DNA from: Butyriboletus loyo
Taxonomy: Eukaryota; Basidiomycota; Agaricomycetes; Boletales; Boletaceae
NCBI GenBank assembly: GCA_038093515.1
Contig: JBBPSI010000045.1
Span: forward strand, 62,001 to 126,000
Direction of reading: 5' to 3'
DNA: 64,000 bases
A program made the position numbers and the translations under genes. The notes beneath the pieces were generated by a model that saw nothing but the letters and a program-made list of their open reading frames with translations, ran no database searches and was not told the DNA's origin. Below are positions 38,209 through 50,823 of this stretch, in pieces (position 1 is the stretch's first letter; each line of letters begins with the position of its first letter).

Positions 38209-40332
38209 ATGTCCGATGCATTCGACGTCATTCCTTTCGAGGTATGTATTCCAACCTTGGCCATATCCTGATGGTGCATAATGTCCTCGCACCCAGGATA
38301 TCAGGGGGGAGTGGAAGAAACTGGGATCCGGTTCCTTTGGGAACGTCTATAAAGGTTCGTTGGTGTCTCATGTCCTCTCCTTGTTGCTCACAGACATCAC
38401 AGGTTCCTACCTGGGCATCGATGTGGCCATCAAGGAGGTACTTCCCTCGAGCAACTATGACGTTGCCAAGTATTTCGAACGGGAGTGGCGGCTCATGAAG
38501 TAGCCTCTCCCTCTCACCGTCTCTCCTGATCGCTCACCTCTCCTCCAGGGAAGCGCGTCATCCAAATGTCGTTTTATATCTTGGGCTTTCTCGGGCACCA
38601 CCGCCCGACGACCGAATCTTCATTGTTTCCGAATACATCGAGAATGGTCAAGTGCATGCAGTCGTTCAAAAAATTATGCTGACTTTAACCCAGGCAACCT
38701 TCGGCAGTACATCTTCGACAAGAACAAGCCCTTGCCCTGGCGTCTTCGTATCTCCTTTGCGACGGATATCGCCCGCGCCTTGGCCTATCTACACGCACGC
38801 AAATGTATACACCGTGATCTGAAAGGCGAAAATTTGCTTGTCACCGCCAACGGTCGTCTTAAGATCACCGACTTTGGTTTCGCCCGTATCGCGGCTCGAA
38901 ATGAGGAAGAAAGCAAGAGACTCACCTTCTGCGGTACGGACTCGTACATGTCCCCTGAAATCCTCCTAGGCCATGAGTTCGACCTTCCAACCGATATCTT
39001 TTCTCTTGGCATAATTTTCTGTGAAATAGCGTCTCGACGACTCGCTGATGACCATCATTTCAAACGTACCGGACCCACATTTGGGATCGATGCAGATGAG
39101 GTACACAAACTAGCAAACACTGGATGCCCACCTGCTTTCCTTTCTCTTTGCCTGGACTGCCTGGCCGAGGATCCCGCTACACGCCCAACTACACGCCATG
39201 TCCTTGAGCGTTTACAGGACATCGAAGCAGAGGTCCTGGCTCGCCCAGAAACAGAGGATCTTCACCTAGGCAGCGTAAAGTTCATGACAGGCGGGAAGCG
39301 GCCTACGGCACCTCGTATTCCCAGCTTCGGCGTTGGAATTGGGAAGGACATTAGACAATCGACACCAACGGTGGCAGAGGACATTATGGCGGCTCTGTCC
39401 AGCGGAGAAGAAGACAGTGATGAGGAGCTTGCGAATGCCGTGGAAGTCCTTAATATCAGCATGCACCTCAATAGTGATTGGAGTAATGGTGGAGCCACCA
39501 ACGGTAGGTAATTCGACCCGTGCTGCGAATGCATACCTTGATGCGTTCCTCACAGGAAATAGCGAGAACAGCACTTCTCCTCTTCTCAACACCACCTCGA
39601 GCACGTACTCGGACTACAGCACAACCGTTGTTCGCGGACATGCGGGCAACGCCACTGAAACCGTTCCACCATCCTTATCTTCAATTCTCACGATCCGTCC
39701 CTATCCAGATCCGAATGCTACGCCGGACCCTATCACTCCGGGGGCGACGTCTTCCACGGACGACAGCACGACGCCCACTAGCTCAGATTCTATGCTTTCG
39801 GCCCAAACGTATGGCACCGCTCAATCGTCCGTTCCGTCCACCACCAGGGCAACCAAAGGACATTCTTCCATTCGGTCTGTCCCTATGTTACACAGATTTA
39901 CATTAATCAGGCCAGGCGCAAAACGTTCCGGATCAACTTCGCCTGCACGACATCTCGATGGAGGATGGAATCCCCTCGAGTTGTTCTTCTCGAGTGCCCT
40001 TCTGGTGCAAAAGTGTGATATCTGCGCAAAGAGGATTGGGTGGAAGCCTGTCTTGGAGTGTGACGACTGCGGACTTCGGTGGGTGGATTCGATGCACTCG
40101 GAAGCAAAGGACCACTCTGACGATGTGGTTGGCGCACTCATCGTTCCTTGTGTCTTCCGTCGACAGAGCACACGTCAAATGTGGAGAAGTAGCTCCTCGG
40201 GATTGCGGTGTCCGTCCTATTAGATCTGCACAGCAACACGGCCATGGCCCCCAATCGCCATCGCCGCTGTTGAAGGGACGACAAACCAATAATCCAAAGC
40301 GACACTCTGTATCTGCCGCTGTGGCCCGATGA
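38209..40332 (+). CDS. TKL-family protein kinase (LIMK-like) with C-terminal C1 domain
   Basis: Seven exons: 38209-38241, 38297-38354, 38403-38499, 38549-38646, 38694-39503, 39556-40078, 40167-40332, giving 583 aa. The kinase domain (about residues 12-275) is complete: glycine loop GSGSFGNVYKG, VAIKEV lysine, EARHPNVV, CIHRDLKGENLL, KITDFGFAR, and GTDSYMSPE. A Ser/Thr-rich linker follows (about 290-470). The C-terminus holds a C1 zinc finger: His at about 486, then CDIC, CDDC, and H-x2-C-x7-C spaced as in protein kinase C, so it may bind membranes or diacylglycerol, or act as an atypical C1. The kinase looks active. The gene is divergent from the permease, 222 bp apart. Confidence 0.9.
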
Positions 40333-40963
40333 ACGCCGTCATAGACAGCGACAAGCACGCAAGCTAGGCACCCCTTTTGTCGGCCTCTTTTTTTTGGCAT
40401 TAGAACCTAGTTTTTCACTCCGGGATAATTTACGTTTCCTAAAGCCTCCTTTTTTTCCCAATCCATCATACCCTCTTGCAATGGACCCCGATCACGATCA
40501 TACCACCAATACAAACCCCTTGTGCGCCTCCCTCTTCGCCTGTTCCCCCAATGTTGTAATATCCAGTTCAATCCAATAATCTCGTTTACAGTTTTGTAAA
40601 GATGGAAACCACGATACTCATTTCAGAAAGCGGTCGCCAGGAAGGCACCAAGGTAATCGAAGAATGGATGTCAATTTGCAATCCAAAAAAAGCCCGAAGT
40701 TTAGACAAGAGACACCGCGGCGAATTTCGAACGGCCGACCTAATACTTGACTTTTTTACTACGAAGTCAGTAACGCGATCATCCATAGCCTGCAAGGTTA
40801 TCACTTACGTGGTGCGTCTCCGAACTTTCGGAATGCGTAACTCTTCCCGCGTGGCATAATGTACGTGACCAAACTTTCTGAATAGACTAAACAGGGGTTG
40901 TTGTGACGATGCCGTTCCCCCACAACCCTGAACTCGGCTCTTCGTATAAAACGGAAGCCGTCG
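40333..40963. other. Intergenic, promoter of the second P450
   Basis: 631 bp. No gene was supported. It ends with a TATA box very close to the P450 start codon. Confidence 0.55.
40945..40951 (+). promoter_or_regulatory. TATA box close to the P450 start
   Basis: TATAAAA lies only 13-19 bp before the first ATG of the P450 (40964) and about 34 bp before the second ATG (40985). The spacing favours the second ATG if transcription starts about 30 bp downstream. Confidence 0.5.
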
Positions 40964-43158
40964 ATGGCTGCAAGTCCAACAAAAATGTATCCCTCTTCAC
41001 CTAATGTTTTCTTCCTTCAAGTTGCTCTGATTGTCATCGGCTGTGTGATTTATTACCGTTGCACCTCACGATCGAGAAGTGGGCTTCCGCTACCCCCGGG
41101 TCCAAAGCCTCTCCCCTTTATTGGCAACGTCCTCGATATCAATTCAGAACGACCATGGCTCACGTACAGTGCATGGCGAAATAAATATGGTGCGCAAGCT
41201 TCACGACTACTCCCTCGCGGACCTTGATTCCCATCTTCCACAGGTCCCGTCGTATATTGCCGACTACTTGGCCAGGATGTCGTCATCATAAACTCGAGTA
41301 GAGTTGCAAAACAGTTGCTCAACCAACGGTCGTCCGTGTATTCCGGGCGCCCGCCTACATGCGCCAGCAAACTGTAAGCCTGAGCATACACTGTTCCGTG
41401 CCAATGAATTGATGTAGGATCCCGTCGACAGGTTCGGCATCGACTTTGCCACGGCATTCCTCCCCTATGGTCCGGAATGGCGGACTCACCGGAAGATGTT
41501 CCACCAAGCGATGAGGCTGGAGACCGTTGAACTATACCATAGCCTCTATCGATCCAAGGCAGTAAAGCTGATACAGAGCCTCCTTGATACACCAGATGAT
41601 TTCGAGAATCATGTCCAATTGTAAGTTGCCATGTTCATGTTCTCTTGGTGTGTTATGGTTGGAAGTATTGTTGACCTTGTTCAGATATATCATCTCCATC
41701 ACGATGGCATTTACCTACGGGTATGAGGCGGATTCGTTGGAGGCACCGCTCGTGAAATCGCTTGCGGAGTTCGTCAAATTATTGAACGACGGGTTACCGC
41801 CTGAGCGAAATGCGATTCTCACAGCCTTCCCTTTCTGTGCGTACCTTTCCTTAGGGTGGTATTTAAGAACCGTGGATGTGTGGTAAACTAAAATGTGACG
41901 GTGCAGTGGCCAATATTCCGGCATGGTTTCCTGGGGCAACATTCAAGAGGGATGCATTAAGGTCTCAGGAGCTATCGCTGAGATCCTTGGATGATCCGTT
42001 TGAATATGCGAGGAAGAACATGGTACGAAAAATGAATTTCCATGTTCTTGATATTGCCGAGTGACTCCCTGACCCAGGAGGCTGGTTCGTTTAGGAAATC
42101 GATGGTTTCGGATTTGTTGGACAAGCTAGATGGAATGGAAGAACGTGCATTTCAAGAAAAGGCGATCAAGGAATGTGCCGCGACTGTATACATCGGTATC
42201 TACGTTTTCTACGTTTTCAAGACGTTGACGATTTATTTTATCACAGCTGGGTATGATTCGGTGGGTCGCGCATCCGGTTTTGTGTCACGCGAGCTGAGGA
42301 GTACGGTTGCAGACTGCGGCGACCTTATTAACGTTTCTTATGGCGATGATACTTTATCCTGAAGCTCAGCGTCGTGCACAAGATGAGATCGATTCGGTGC
42401 TTTCTGAGAACGCTTTCCCAGATTTCAGCCACCGAAAATTATTACCTTATGTTGAGGCCGTTCTACGAGAAACGATGAGGTGGCATAGTGTTACACCGTT
42501 GGGTTTGTCGTCGATCAAAACTGATTTTGGGAGTGCTGACCATATGTGCGACGTAGCGTTGCCTCATATGACTTGCTGTGATGATGTCTTTGAGGGGTAT
42601 TTCATTCCGAAAGGTATGTTCCATGACGTGATCGGTGATGTATTATTTTGACGTGTCGCAGGTGCCATGATCATGGCCAATATCTGGTGAGCGATGCCAT
42701 TGACTCGCTCGGACGGCTGTAACGAAGATTGTAGGGAGATTCATCACGAAGAGAGCGAGTATCCTGAGCCCTACGTCTTCAGGCCAGAACGGTACCTCAG
42801 AGAAGATGGGACTTTCATAGACAATGACCCCCTCAAGTCGCGCGTGGCCTTTGGGTTCGGACGAAGACATTGCCCAGGCAAGTGGGTCGCGGATTCTGTA
42901 CTATGGATGGGGATTGTGAGCATCCTGGCGATGTTTCGTCTCGACAAGGCAAAGGATGGGACGGGGAGGGAAATTGAGGTTGAACCCAAATTCACGGCAG
43001 GTGTGATTCGGTAGGTTGCTTCTCCCCGAATCCAGATTGGCCGAACGGAGTTAACGTTACGCGCGCCTCGCCTTCGCAGCCGCCCACTTCCGTATTCATG
43101 CTCGATCGTCAGCAGATCTGCATCGAGGGAAGACATCGTCCGTTCGTTCGAGGAGTGA
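40964..43158 (+). CDS. Cytochrome P450 monooxygenase (CYP5144/CYP5150-like class)
   Basis: Twelve exons: 40964-41189, 41244-41373, 41432-41620, 41685-41836, 41907-42022, 42078-42195, 42247-42260, 42313-42502, 42557-42613, 42662-42686, 42735-43010, 43080-43158, giving 523 aa. N-terminal anchor (VALIVIGCVIYY), then LPPGPKPLPFIGNV, FLPYGPEWRTHRKMFHQAM, I-helix AGYDSTAATLLTFLMAM spanning a 14-nt exon, ExxR in VLRETMRWHSVTPL, GYFIPKGAMIMANIW, RPERYL and haem-binding FGFGRRHCPGKW. The I-helix has Tyr-Asp where related enzymes have Ala-Asp. The second ATG (40985) may be the real start, judged from the TATA box. Unlike the other P450 here it has the long FGxGRRxCPG signature, so the two are not recent duplicates. 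Subfamily is a guess. Confidence 0.9.
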
Positions 43159-43796
43159 GTAGAGTACATCTTTAGTATTATATCCTGCACGAGTCGCCGC
43201 TGGATGGTGCCACACGTGATGTCCGTTGCTGTGGCGCTCGTGGCGTCTCCTGGAATATCCTCCCTTTCTACCATCATTCGTTTACACTTTGCACGTTCCT
43301 TTGCGCGTATCAGACTATCTACAGTAACAAGTTTGGGTAGCTAGTAATACTTTCGTAGTAGTCAATAAAACTAAAGTACCCTCCGACTCGATAAAGCCGT
43401 GTGCAAAAGGTCCGATGCGAAGATCGAGGACGGTCCACGAGCGTGAGGCCTTGGAAATGGCTGCGTGTAGATGCAGAACACCGCCGACGACGACGTACGA
43501 GAGACGTTTTGTGACATTCTACAGCGGATGGAGCGTAGCACTCTCAAGTACCGTCGAAAAGGATTAGGCGGTGTTCGGGGTCTCTGTGGAGAAGATCAAG
43601 TGTCGACGTCAAGTCCTCTCTACGCTCATCAGTCAAACAAGCCTGCAGACGAACCCTACACGACCTTAACGATTAAAAAAGTCCATCTTTTCATTTGCGA
43701 CGTCGTGTACGCCGTACACGTCCTTGTGAGTTCATCGTCGTACACGGCATTCGGCTCTTTGATGATGGCGGTGTTCGGCAGGAGCCTGCGGGTTAC
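43159..43796. other. Intergenic upstream of TSC2
   Basis: 638 bp. The frame of TSC2 stays open upstream to 43695 and another frame is open from 43471, but neither carries recognisable conserved sequence, so both are treated as leader or chance. Confidence 0.5.
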
Positions 43797-46700
43797 ATGG
43801 CCCGTCCCCAAGCAGACGCAGACGTCGGCCCAAAGAACAGACAGAGATCAAACACCACCACATTCTCCTCCTTCACCGCAGGGTGGCGTAGACCCAGGGT
43901 AGAGACCGTGTCGACTCCTGCACCTCAGCCCCAGCCCCAGGTACTCGCTTTTGATGCCCTCGTCGAAGCCCTATCTCCACCTGCCGTCCCAAGTCTGGCA
44001 CACGCTCGCGCCTTGGCGGCTGCCATCACTACCCAATCTCCGCTTCCAAATGTTGCGGTTCTGATCCCTCTCCTAGGATCCCTTTGCGGCGTCGATTCAC
44101 CTCCACAACTACAATGCGCGGGCTATGAGATCATGGCCTCGTATTGGGAGAGATATGAAGGCAAGGTCGCTACTTCAGACAGGCTGGCGCACTGTTCTCT
44201 CCTTTTACACACGTCGTGGTCCCTAGAGATTGGTGACTCCCGTCTGCGAGCCCTCCGCGCTCTCACCAAAGGAGGAAGCGAAGCCTTTGGCATCGAGATA
44301 CCACTGCTTAATCTCCTCAAAAGCTGGATAGATGGCGCATTTGACGCGTACCTCTCCAGTGATTCCTCCGACCGTGCTGATCGCGAACGAAGCATCGAGC
44401 TTCTCGCGGCTTTTGTGTCCTCCACCCTCGTGCATCCCGAGACCGTCGCACGCATCTCAGAGGGTGACCTTGCCAGTGTTCTCCAATTCTATGCATCCTT
44501 GGTTTCCAAAACACTGGACCTCCCACTCACCTTCTCCACCCCGGACTCTACCCAGATCGCTTCCCCAGCTGGGTCGAGTGAGCAGTCTGCTGCTACGAAA
44601 GCAGCGTCCAACGGACACAAGAGGCATTCATCCTCAGTATCCATTCGCTCGCTCCCGCCCTCTGCCGTCCACCCTTTTCGACATCCTGCAGAACTGATGA
44701 CCACTATTTACCTTGATCATCTGCACTCCCAACTGAAATCTCTGGCTCCCAAGATACTCGCTCTTATCCTTCCACTTCTTTTTCGAGCTCAGACTTTCTT
44801 CGCTTCTCCATTGCCTCGTTTATCCGTGATGAGCGGACGCCCCCGCGGACCTGTGGGTCTCGAGGAACGGATACAAAAGATGCTACATTCCCTTTTTTCA
44901 GGGCCTTATGGTGCATCATGCATGATGATACTCAAACGTCATTTATCTCCTACCGATCAGACACTGGACTCTCATAGTCTTTCGACATCCTTCGGGGCCC
45001 ATCGGACTTTGCGCTTCGACATCCGCCAGGCACTTTGTAGCAAGATGGCGAGAGCGTATATTACAAGGTTAAGCTCCCTTACCTATACACCATCCGGGGC
45101 ACCCAGCCACATGGAACTCGAAAAGGATTTGATGGAGCGCGCGTGGTCAAAGGACGATTTGTCAGGCTGGGATTTGTTAAAACTCGGGCGTATGCTGTGC
45201 AAGTCCATCGAGGTTTGGGCAAAACGGACTAGTGGGGAGTCCGACGAGGCTTTCCGCGTCGAAAGGGATCGTATACTGGACGAAGCCACTGGTACTTTGA
45301 AGGATATCTTCCAAGAGTTTGATGAGAGGGAAGACGGAGTCGATATGGACGAAGAGGAGGCTAGCATTACTGGCGAAACCCTACGCCATCTAGTATCATT
45401 TGTTCGCTCACTCAAGTTCGTTCCCTCTTGTTGTTTCATGGTCGAAGTACTGACTTTGGGATTGGTAGAAACCCAGATGATACACCTATGATCATTCCAC
45501 TATTGCAACCTAACGACGCCCCAACACCGTTCCTGCGAACGCTGACGACTCTCCTCGCACGCGATCACTCCACGTATATGAATCCTTCGCTCTCTATCAC
45601 CCTTCTGTCCATCGCTGACCACTTGACTGATACGGACACCGCTAAACTCCCTGCAATCATGTTTGAACAACATGACTTATCTCCAGCCTCGCCCGACTGG
45701 TTACGCAATTGGGAAAGCATCCTCTCGAATGCTACCATCTTTGGTCCTACACGCCCCCTAACACGACTGGAAGTCATGAAAGCACTTGAAGCAATCTACG
45801 ACTCCCTGAAAGACATGCACAGCTATAGGATAGATTTGGCAGAGCTCATCTTCAAGTTTTGTCAGAGGGTGGCGAACGACGGCTTGGATACCTCTGCCAA
45901 CATTGTCATGGGTAGAATTCTCGCTGATGAAGTTGTGTTGCGCACGGTCAGCCGGCGTCCGCCTTCAGCTGGTAGTTCATCCAGTCCCTTTTCATATACG
46001 TCGACTAGGGAGATGGTTGAACTGCTCAAGAAGGTGGCCTTGGATTGTGTCGTGGAAGACGATGACGACACTGCTTCTATAAACACGTTGGAAACACCAT
46101 GTCCCAGTCCTTTTGCGCCTTTTTCTGGGGGTACCCCAAATGCTGCGTCCCCCGTTCTCTCGCGGAGACAATCTGAATACCGCAGCCTCTCGGTCCGGGA
46201 TTCAGGACTCCCATCTGTCATGTCCTTGCTGTCGACCCTTGCAGGGTCACGTTCACAATCACAGCATTCACAAGAGCAGCCCGACAATCCTCCGTCACAC
46301 CTTGTTTCCTCGCCGTCTCCAGAGCCAACATTTACCCGGGCATCTCTCGCAGTGGTCTCATTAGTCGCGATATTCAGTCAGCTCGCGTTCACGCCATATT
46401 CATTAACGCAAGAAAATGTCGACTTTGCCATCTCTGTCTTCCTGATCATCGTACAACTGGTAACTGATGCAAAATGCCCGCGAGCGCGGGTTTTGGCTTT
46501 GCAATTCTTGATGCGTCTCCAAGCCGATCGGGATCATCGCGTCTATTTCGTCGAGGCTCATCACGACTCAGATGGACTCACTGCCAAGCTCGCTTCTCTG
46601 ATTGGACGTGGACCCGAATCTGCCCATCAAGATGAACGCGGACAATCCGCTGATGCCCTCCAAGAGGAACTTCTTTCTCGTCGCACTAAAGGTGTCCAGG

Positions 46701-49301
46701 AACGCGATGGTAGGAGGGCTTCACGCGGACCAGGCATCATACCCTCGCAGTCAGCGCCAAGCAGGAGTCGCTCAAGAGCTCCACTACCAGTTTCGCCTCC
46801 TCAGTTTGCTTTGATCGGTATGAAATGGAGAGATACCCTTTGGTCTGTCCCAGAAACACATCCGTTTATCGCGATCGATGCAGATACGCCTAGCGAAGGC
46901 ATTATTTCTTATGACCCAGTTCAAGAATCCCTTCGCGTTCTCCCAGTCGATACTTACCTCTTGGGTGTCCTGGGCATAGTCGAAAAGGAGAGAAATTGGG
47001 AAATCCTCTCCTACGTGTTGTGTCACCTTCCTGTGCAACTGTCCAACAAGCATCTTTTCTGCGGACCAAAATGCCGGTTGCTTATTGCCAGACTGCTGAC
47101 GGTGATTTGCTCCGGCGTTACCGTTGGCGATTTGGGGTCTTCCATTGAACGGTGGCCTGCAGGTCTTAAAGCGCGAGATGCGCATGGCCTTGCATATTAT
47201 ACGCTGTCGGTCTTGATCAGCTATCGTCGTTGCTTCGAAGTTCCACTTCGGCACGCCCTTGTGGACGTCCTCAGGGAAGGACTGAATGGCCAGCCATCAA
47301 TCATTATTTGTTGCCTCCACGCGCTCACGCTTTCCGCTTATGAATTGACGTCCTCCGTCAAACGCAGCCTTCCTCCTCTCCTCGAGAAGCTTTCGCGGAT
47401 CATGTCTAATCCCGATATGGCCGTCCACATTCTCAACTTCCTGTCCATCATCGGGTCCATCCCCGAGCTGCATGCAAACCTGCGCGAAGATGACTTCAAA
47501 ATGGTATTTGGTGTCGCTTTGCAATATCTTCAACATCACAACCGTCCCGGGACAACGCCAGTCATCTCATGGGCGATGTCGCAGTATGTGCGGATGATCT
47601 CGTTCTATGTGGTTTACGTTTGGTTTTTGGCCCTAAGGCTTCCTGATCGGCCGCGACACATTCCATACATCACGAGGCAACTACTATTGGCCAACGAGGA
47701 AAGATCCGAGGTCGACGAACCGACGGAGGTGTGCTTTGACTGGCTGGCCCGATATACATACGCCAGTGCCGACCCTAGACCTGCAAACTCAGTGCTCAGC
47801 GAGATCGTCATGAGTCCCACTACCGCGAAGCCCAGTTCGTCGGAGTCGGCGGTCGCCGAAAAATCGTGGTTGATGGGCAATGCGATCGTTACCATCCGTG
47901 CGCTGGCAAGATTAGGATGGATTGAGATTACTTCGAGACGTCCGTCTGGGTTCACCAGATTCATCTGCAAGTTGGAGAACGTACCGCTTGTTGGGCCTGG
48001 TGAGGTTGACCCGGATATGGTATCCTTGCCTGCGAGTTTGCTTATGGGAAGAGAGGTGACCAAAGCAGAGCGGCCTAATCCCTCGGAGGAGACGGAACAG
48101 GCGGTCAGAGATAGTAGTGTGAGGAACCCTTCTCTTTAATCTTCGTCGTGAGTTCTGATATGTTCATGAGCAGGAAATCCGGGACCTTGTCCCGATCCCC
48201 AATGACGCTCCTTCCCTCCCCGCTCCCGACCCGATTACTGGCTATGTCTGGAGTACGACGGCCCCCTCTCAGCGCCGAAAACAGGTCATGGTAGACCCTT
48301 CGTTCCTTCCACTCCAACTGTCTGCTTACCCCAGTGCCCCAACACATCGTCGAATCATTGACGAGTCTGCCCTTCCTGCCCTCTTCCGAAACCTTGACCG
48401 TACACCTGTCATTGACACACACAAGGTTGGTATCATGTATGTCGCCCCTGGCCAGACCCACGAGCTGGAGATCCTCCGAAACACCTACGGCTCGCCTGCC
48501 TATACCCGTTTCCTCGAAGGAATTGGGCGTCTTATCAATCTCCGTGGGCAAGTCGACGTCTACGCTGGTGGTCTTAACCCTGACGAAGACGGAGAATACG
48601 CTTACGCATGGTGGGACGATATTGGCCAAGTCCTCTTCCATACCGCCACAATGATGCCCAACGCAGCTGATGACGAATACTGCGTGAACAAGAAGAGACA
48701 TATCGGCAACGACTACGTCAGGATAGTGTGGAACGATGGAGGCAGGCCATACAAGTTCGATACGCTCGCGACGCAGTTCCAGTTTTTGAACATTGTGATC
48801 GAACCTCATTCGTTGGGAGCGATAGCGGCATTTTCGAACTTTAGGTACACAACCGCTACCCCTATAGTGGATGTCAAGCTTTCTCCGTTGCAATCCCCAC
48901 ATCTCGCGCCCTCTGGCGTAGGTGCAGGCGCGACCACACCTGCGCACGAGGCTGAAAACGAGTACTTCAAGGTGACGGTCCAGCGGGCGAGTGGTATGAA
49001 AGACTTTACGCCGATCGGGTGTTTCAAGCTCATCAGCGCGGAAAAACTTCCACTTCTGGTGAGACAGCTCACGTTGCTGGGCGACTGGTTTGCAAACGTG
49101 TTTGAGAAGACGGAGCGAGATGAGATGGAAGTGGAAGTCATCACTAATTGGAGACAGAGATTGCAAGTGGTCAAGAGGTTCATGAGGAACATGGAAGATT
49201 CCTCAGTGGGTGGTGGTGGTGTGGGCGGAAGCGGAGAAGGAGGGGAAGGGGAAGGGGTGATCGGGCAGGAAGGATCGAGGAACTTTACGACGGTTTACTG
49301 A
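43797..49301 (+). CDS. TSC2: Tuberin, TSC complex Rheb-GAP subunit
   Basis: With TSC1 it switches off the small GTPase Rheb and so restrains TORC1 in response to nutrients. Three exons: 43797-45415, 45469-48118, 48174-49301, giving 1798 aa, close to human tuberin. The N-terminal 1420 residues are helical repeat (tuberin N-terminal type) with Ser-rich disordered patches around residues 730-850 and 950-1000. The RapGAP domain lies at about residues 1500-1690: KVGIMYVAPGQ, EILRNTYGSPAYTRFLEGIG, GQVLFHTATMMP, NKKRHIGNDYVRIVW (containing the catalytic Asn thumb), and TQFQFLNIVIEP. A Gly/Glu-rich tail ends the protein. The start was chosen where conserved-looking sequence begins (MARPQAD); an earlier in-frame ATG exists at 43695. 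Few introns compared with its neighbours. Confidence 0.91.
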
Positions 49302-50823
49302 GCAGGATTTAGTCCGCCCTTTTGGTTGGCAACAAGCGGACTCGGGCCTGTACGTTGTGCTTTTTCCACCTTTTTCGTTCCTCTATCGACATTCGTCATT
49401 CGTTTGGAGTTTGCTTTTCTCTCTGTTTGCCTTGCATTGACATCATCAGATCAAAGGTATCACAACCACGTCCACAAATCATTCACTTGTCTTTTTTTTT
49501 TCATCTTGTATTCATGCCACGTCGCAGAGTTACTACGTTTGTAAGTGTTGTATCAGGATCATTTTGTGTTCTAACGATGCATGTTTCCGCTTGACGACAT
49601 GCACGTTCGTTTCTGTTGCCTGTACAGTAGCAGTACTACCCTTGTCTGCATGGTAATGTCTTCAATGTCGTTGACCTCACTGAACACCGTGTCCGACAAG
49701 GGGGGGTTTGATTCAGCCCCAAAGATATAAGGACTCGATTCAGGGTCTTTCACTGGTACCAGCTTTCCAAGGATCAACTCGGACTCGAAGCAACGGAAGC
49801 CTGAGACAGCGGCTTTTACACCTATAAAAAGGCGAGCCATGCCGCAAATGGCCTCGAGTCGTACGAAGGCTGCAGGCAGCAGTCCTTGCAAAGACTTTTG
49901 ACTGGTGCCAGTGGAACGTCAAGTTGTGTCATACTTCGAGATAGTTCAATGCCATTCATGGTGCACTAACAAGTACGTTCCTCCCTTGAATCAACGAAGG
50001 AGATTATGTCCAGGTCCGGCCTTTGTGTGTCGTACAACGTACGTATTACATACTATGTGCAGTTGTTTCCGTGGTGAGATTCTCAAATTCCTTGTACTAC
50101 CAGCGCCCGGGATCAAAGTTTGATGCACAGGTAGCTATCTTGGTCTCAATCCACCTCCATCTATTCATTTCTGACCGCAGTAAAATAGCCGAGGATCAGT
50201 GACAGAAAGATGACACACATGGCGAGCGCGTCGAGACTCGAGGCAACATGATCCACTCTATCCCGCGTTGCTCAAGGGCTATACCGTTGCGCCCTCGATG
50301 TTGTCGTAATCAATGTATCAGCATAATCTTCCACTTGGCGGTATCCTTTGTCACCAAAGACTCTCTGTCGCTCAAAACGAAATTTCTTTCTCGGTCCCCA
50401 CGAGGTCTAGCATTGGTTCCATTGGGTTTGTCGGCTAACTGTTGCACCGATGGCGAACTTTCACCGGCACCTTCCACTCTTCGGGAACCGAATAACCGTC
50501 CGAACCATTGACTGGGCACTTATGACTTACAAATCACGGTCAATTCACCCTCGTTCTAGCCGGACTAGTCGTTCTGATTGAGCGCGAGACGGTCTAGGCA
50601 CTATGAATCTCATCGTCCCTAGCCGGTATCGGACTGCCTCACGGGTTTTTTTTACTCACAAAGACAATGCAGAGTGCGCGTGTTCGGTGTAAGCGCTGAC
50701 GAATAATATCCAGCTACCCTAACCTTCGTTTGGATCGGAGTGGCTCTCACGCAGCAGGGTATAAAATGTAGACGACGCGCGCGTCAGTGAACCTCACTCT
50801 CAATTTCCACTACTTCCATCATC
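49302..50823. other. Long intergenic region
   Basis: 1522 bp between TSC2 and the DM9-VWA gene. Short overlapping frames on both strands carry no recognisable sequence. A TATA box near the right end belongs to the next gene. Confidence 0.5.
50760..50766 (+). promoter_or_regulatory. TATA box of the DM9-VWA gene
   Basis: TATAAAA lies 58-64 bp before the ATG at 50824, with a CT-rich leader between. Together with its isolated long upstream region this suggests regulated expression. Confidence 0.55.

Noticed and set aside
42261..42312. Apparent frameshift in the I-helix of the second P450
   Set aside because: Using the first AG (ending 42299) breaks the frame, but the next AG (42311-42312) gives AGYDSTAATLLTFLMAM in frame, so no mutation is needed.
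43471..43902. Separate small gene or N-terminal extension upstream of TSC2
   Set aside because: The frame differs from TSC2 and has no recognisable sequence. Conserved-looking sequence begins only at about 43797.
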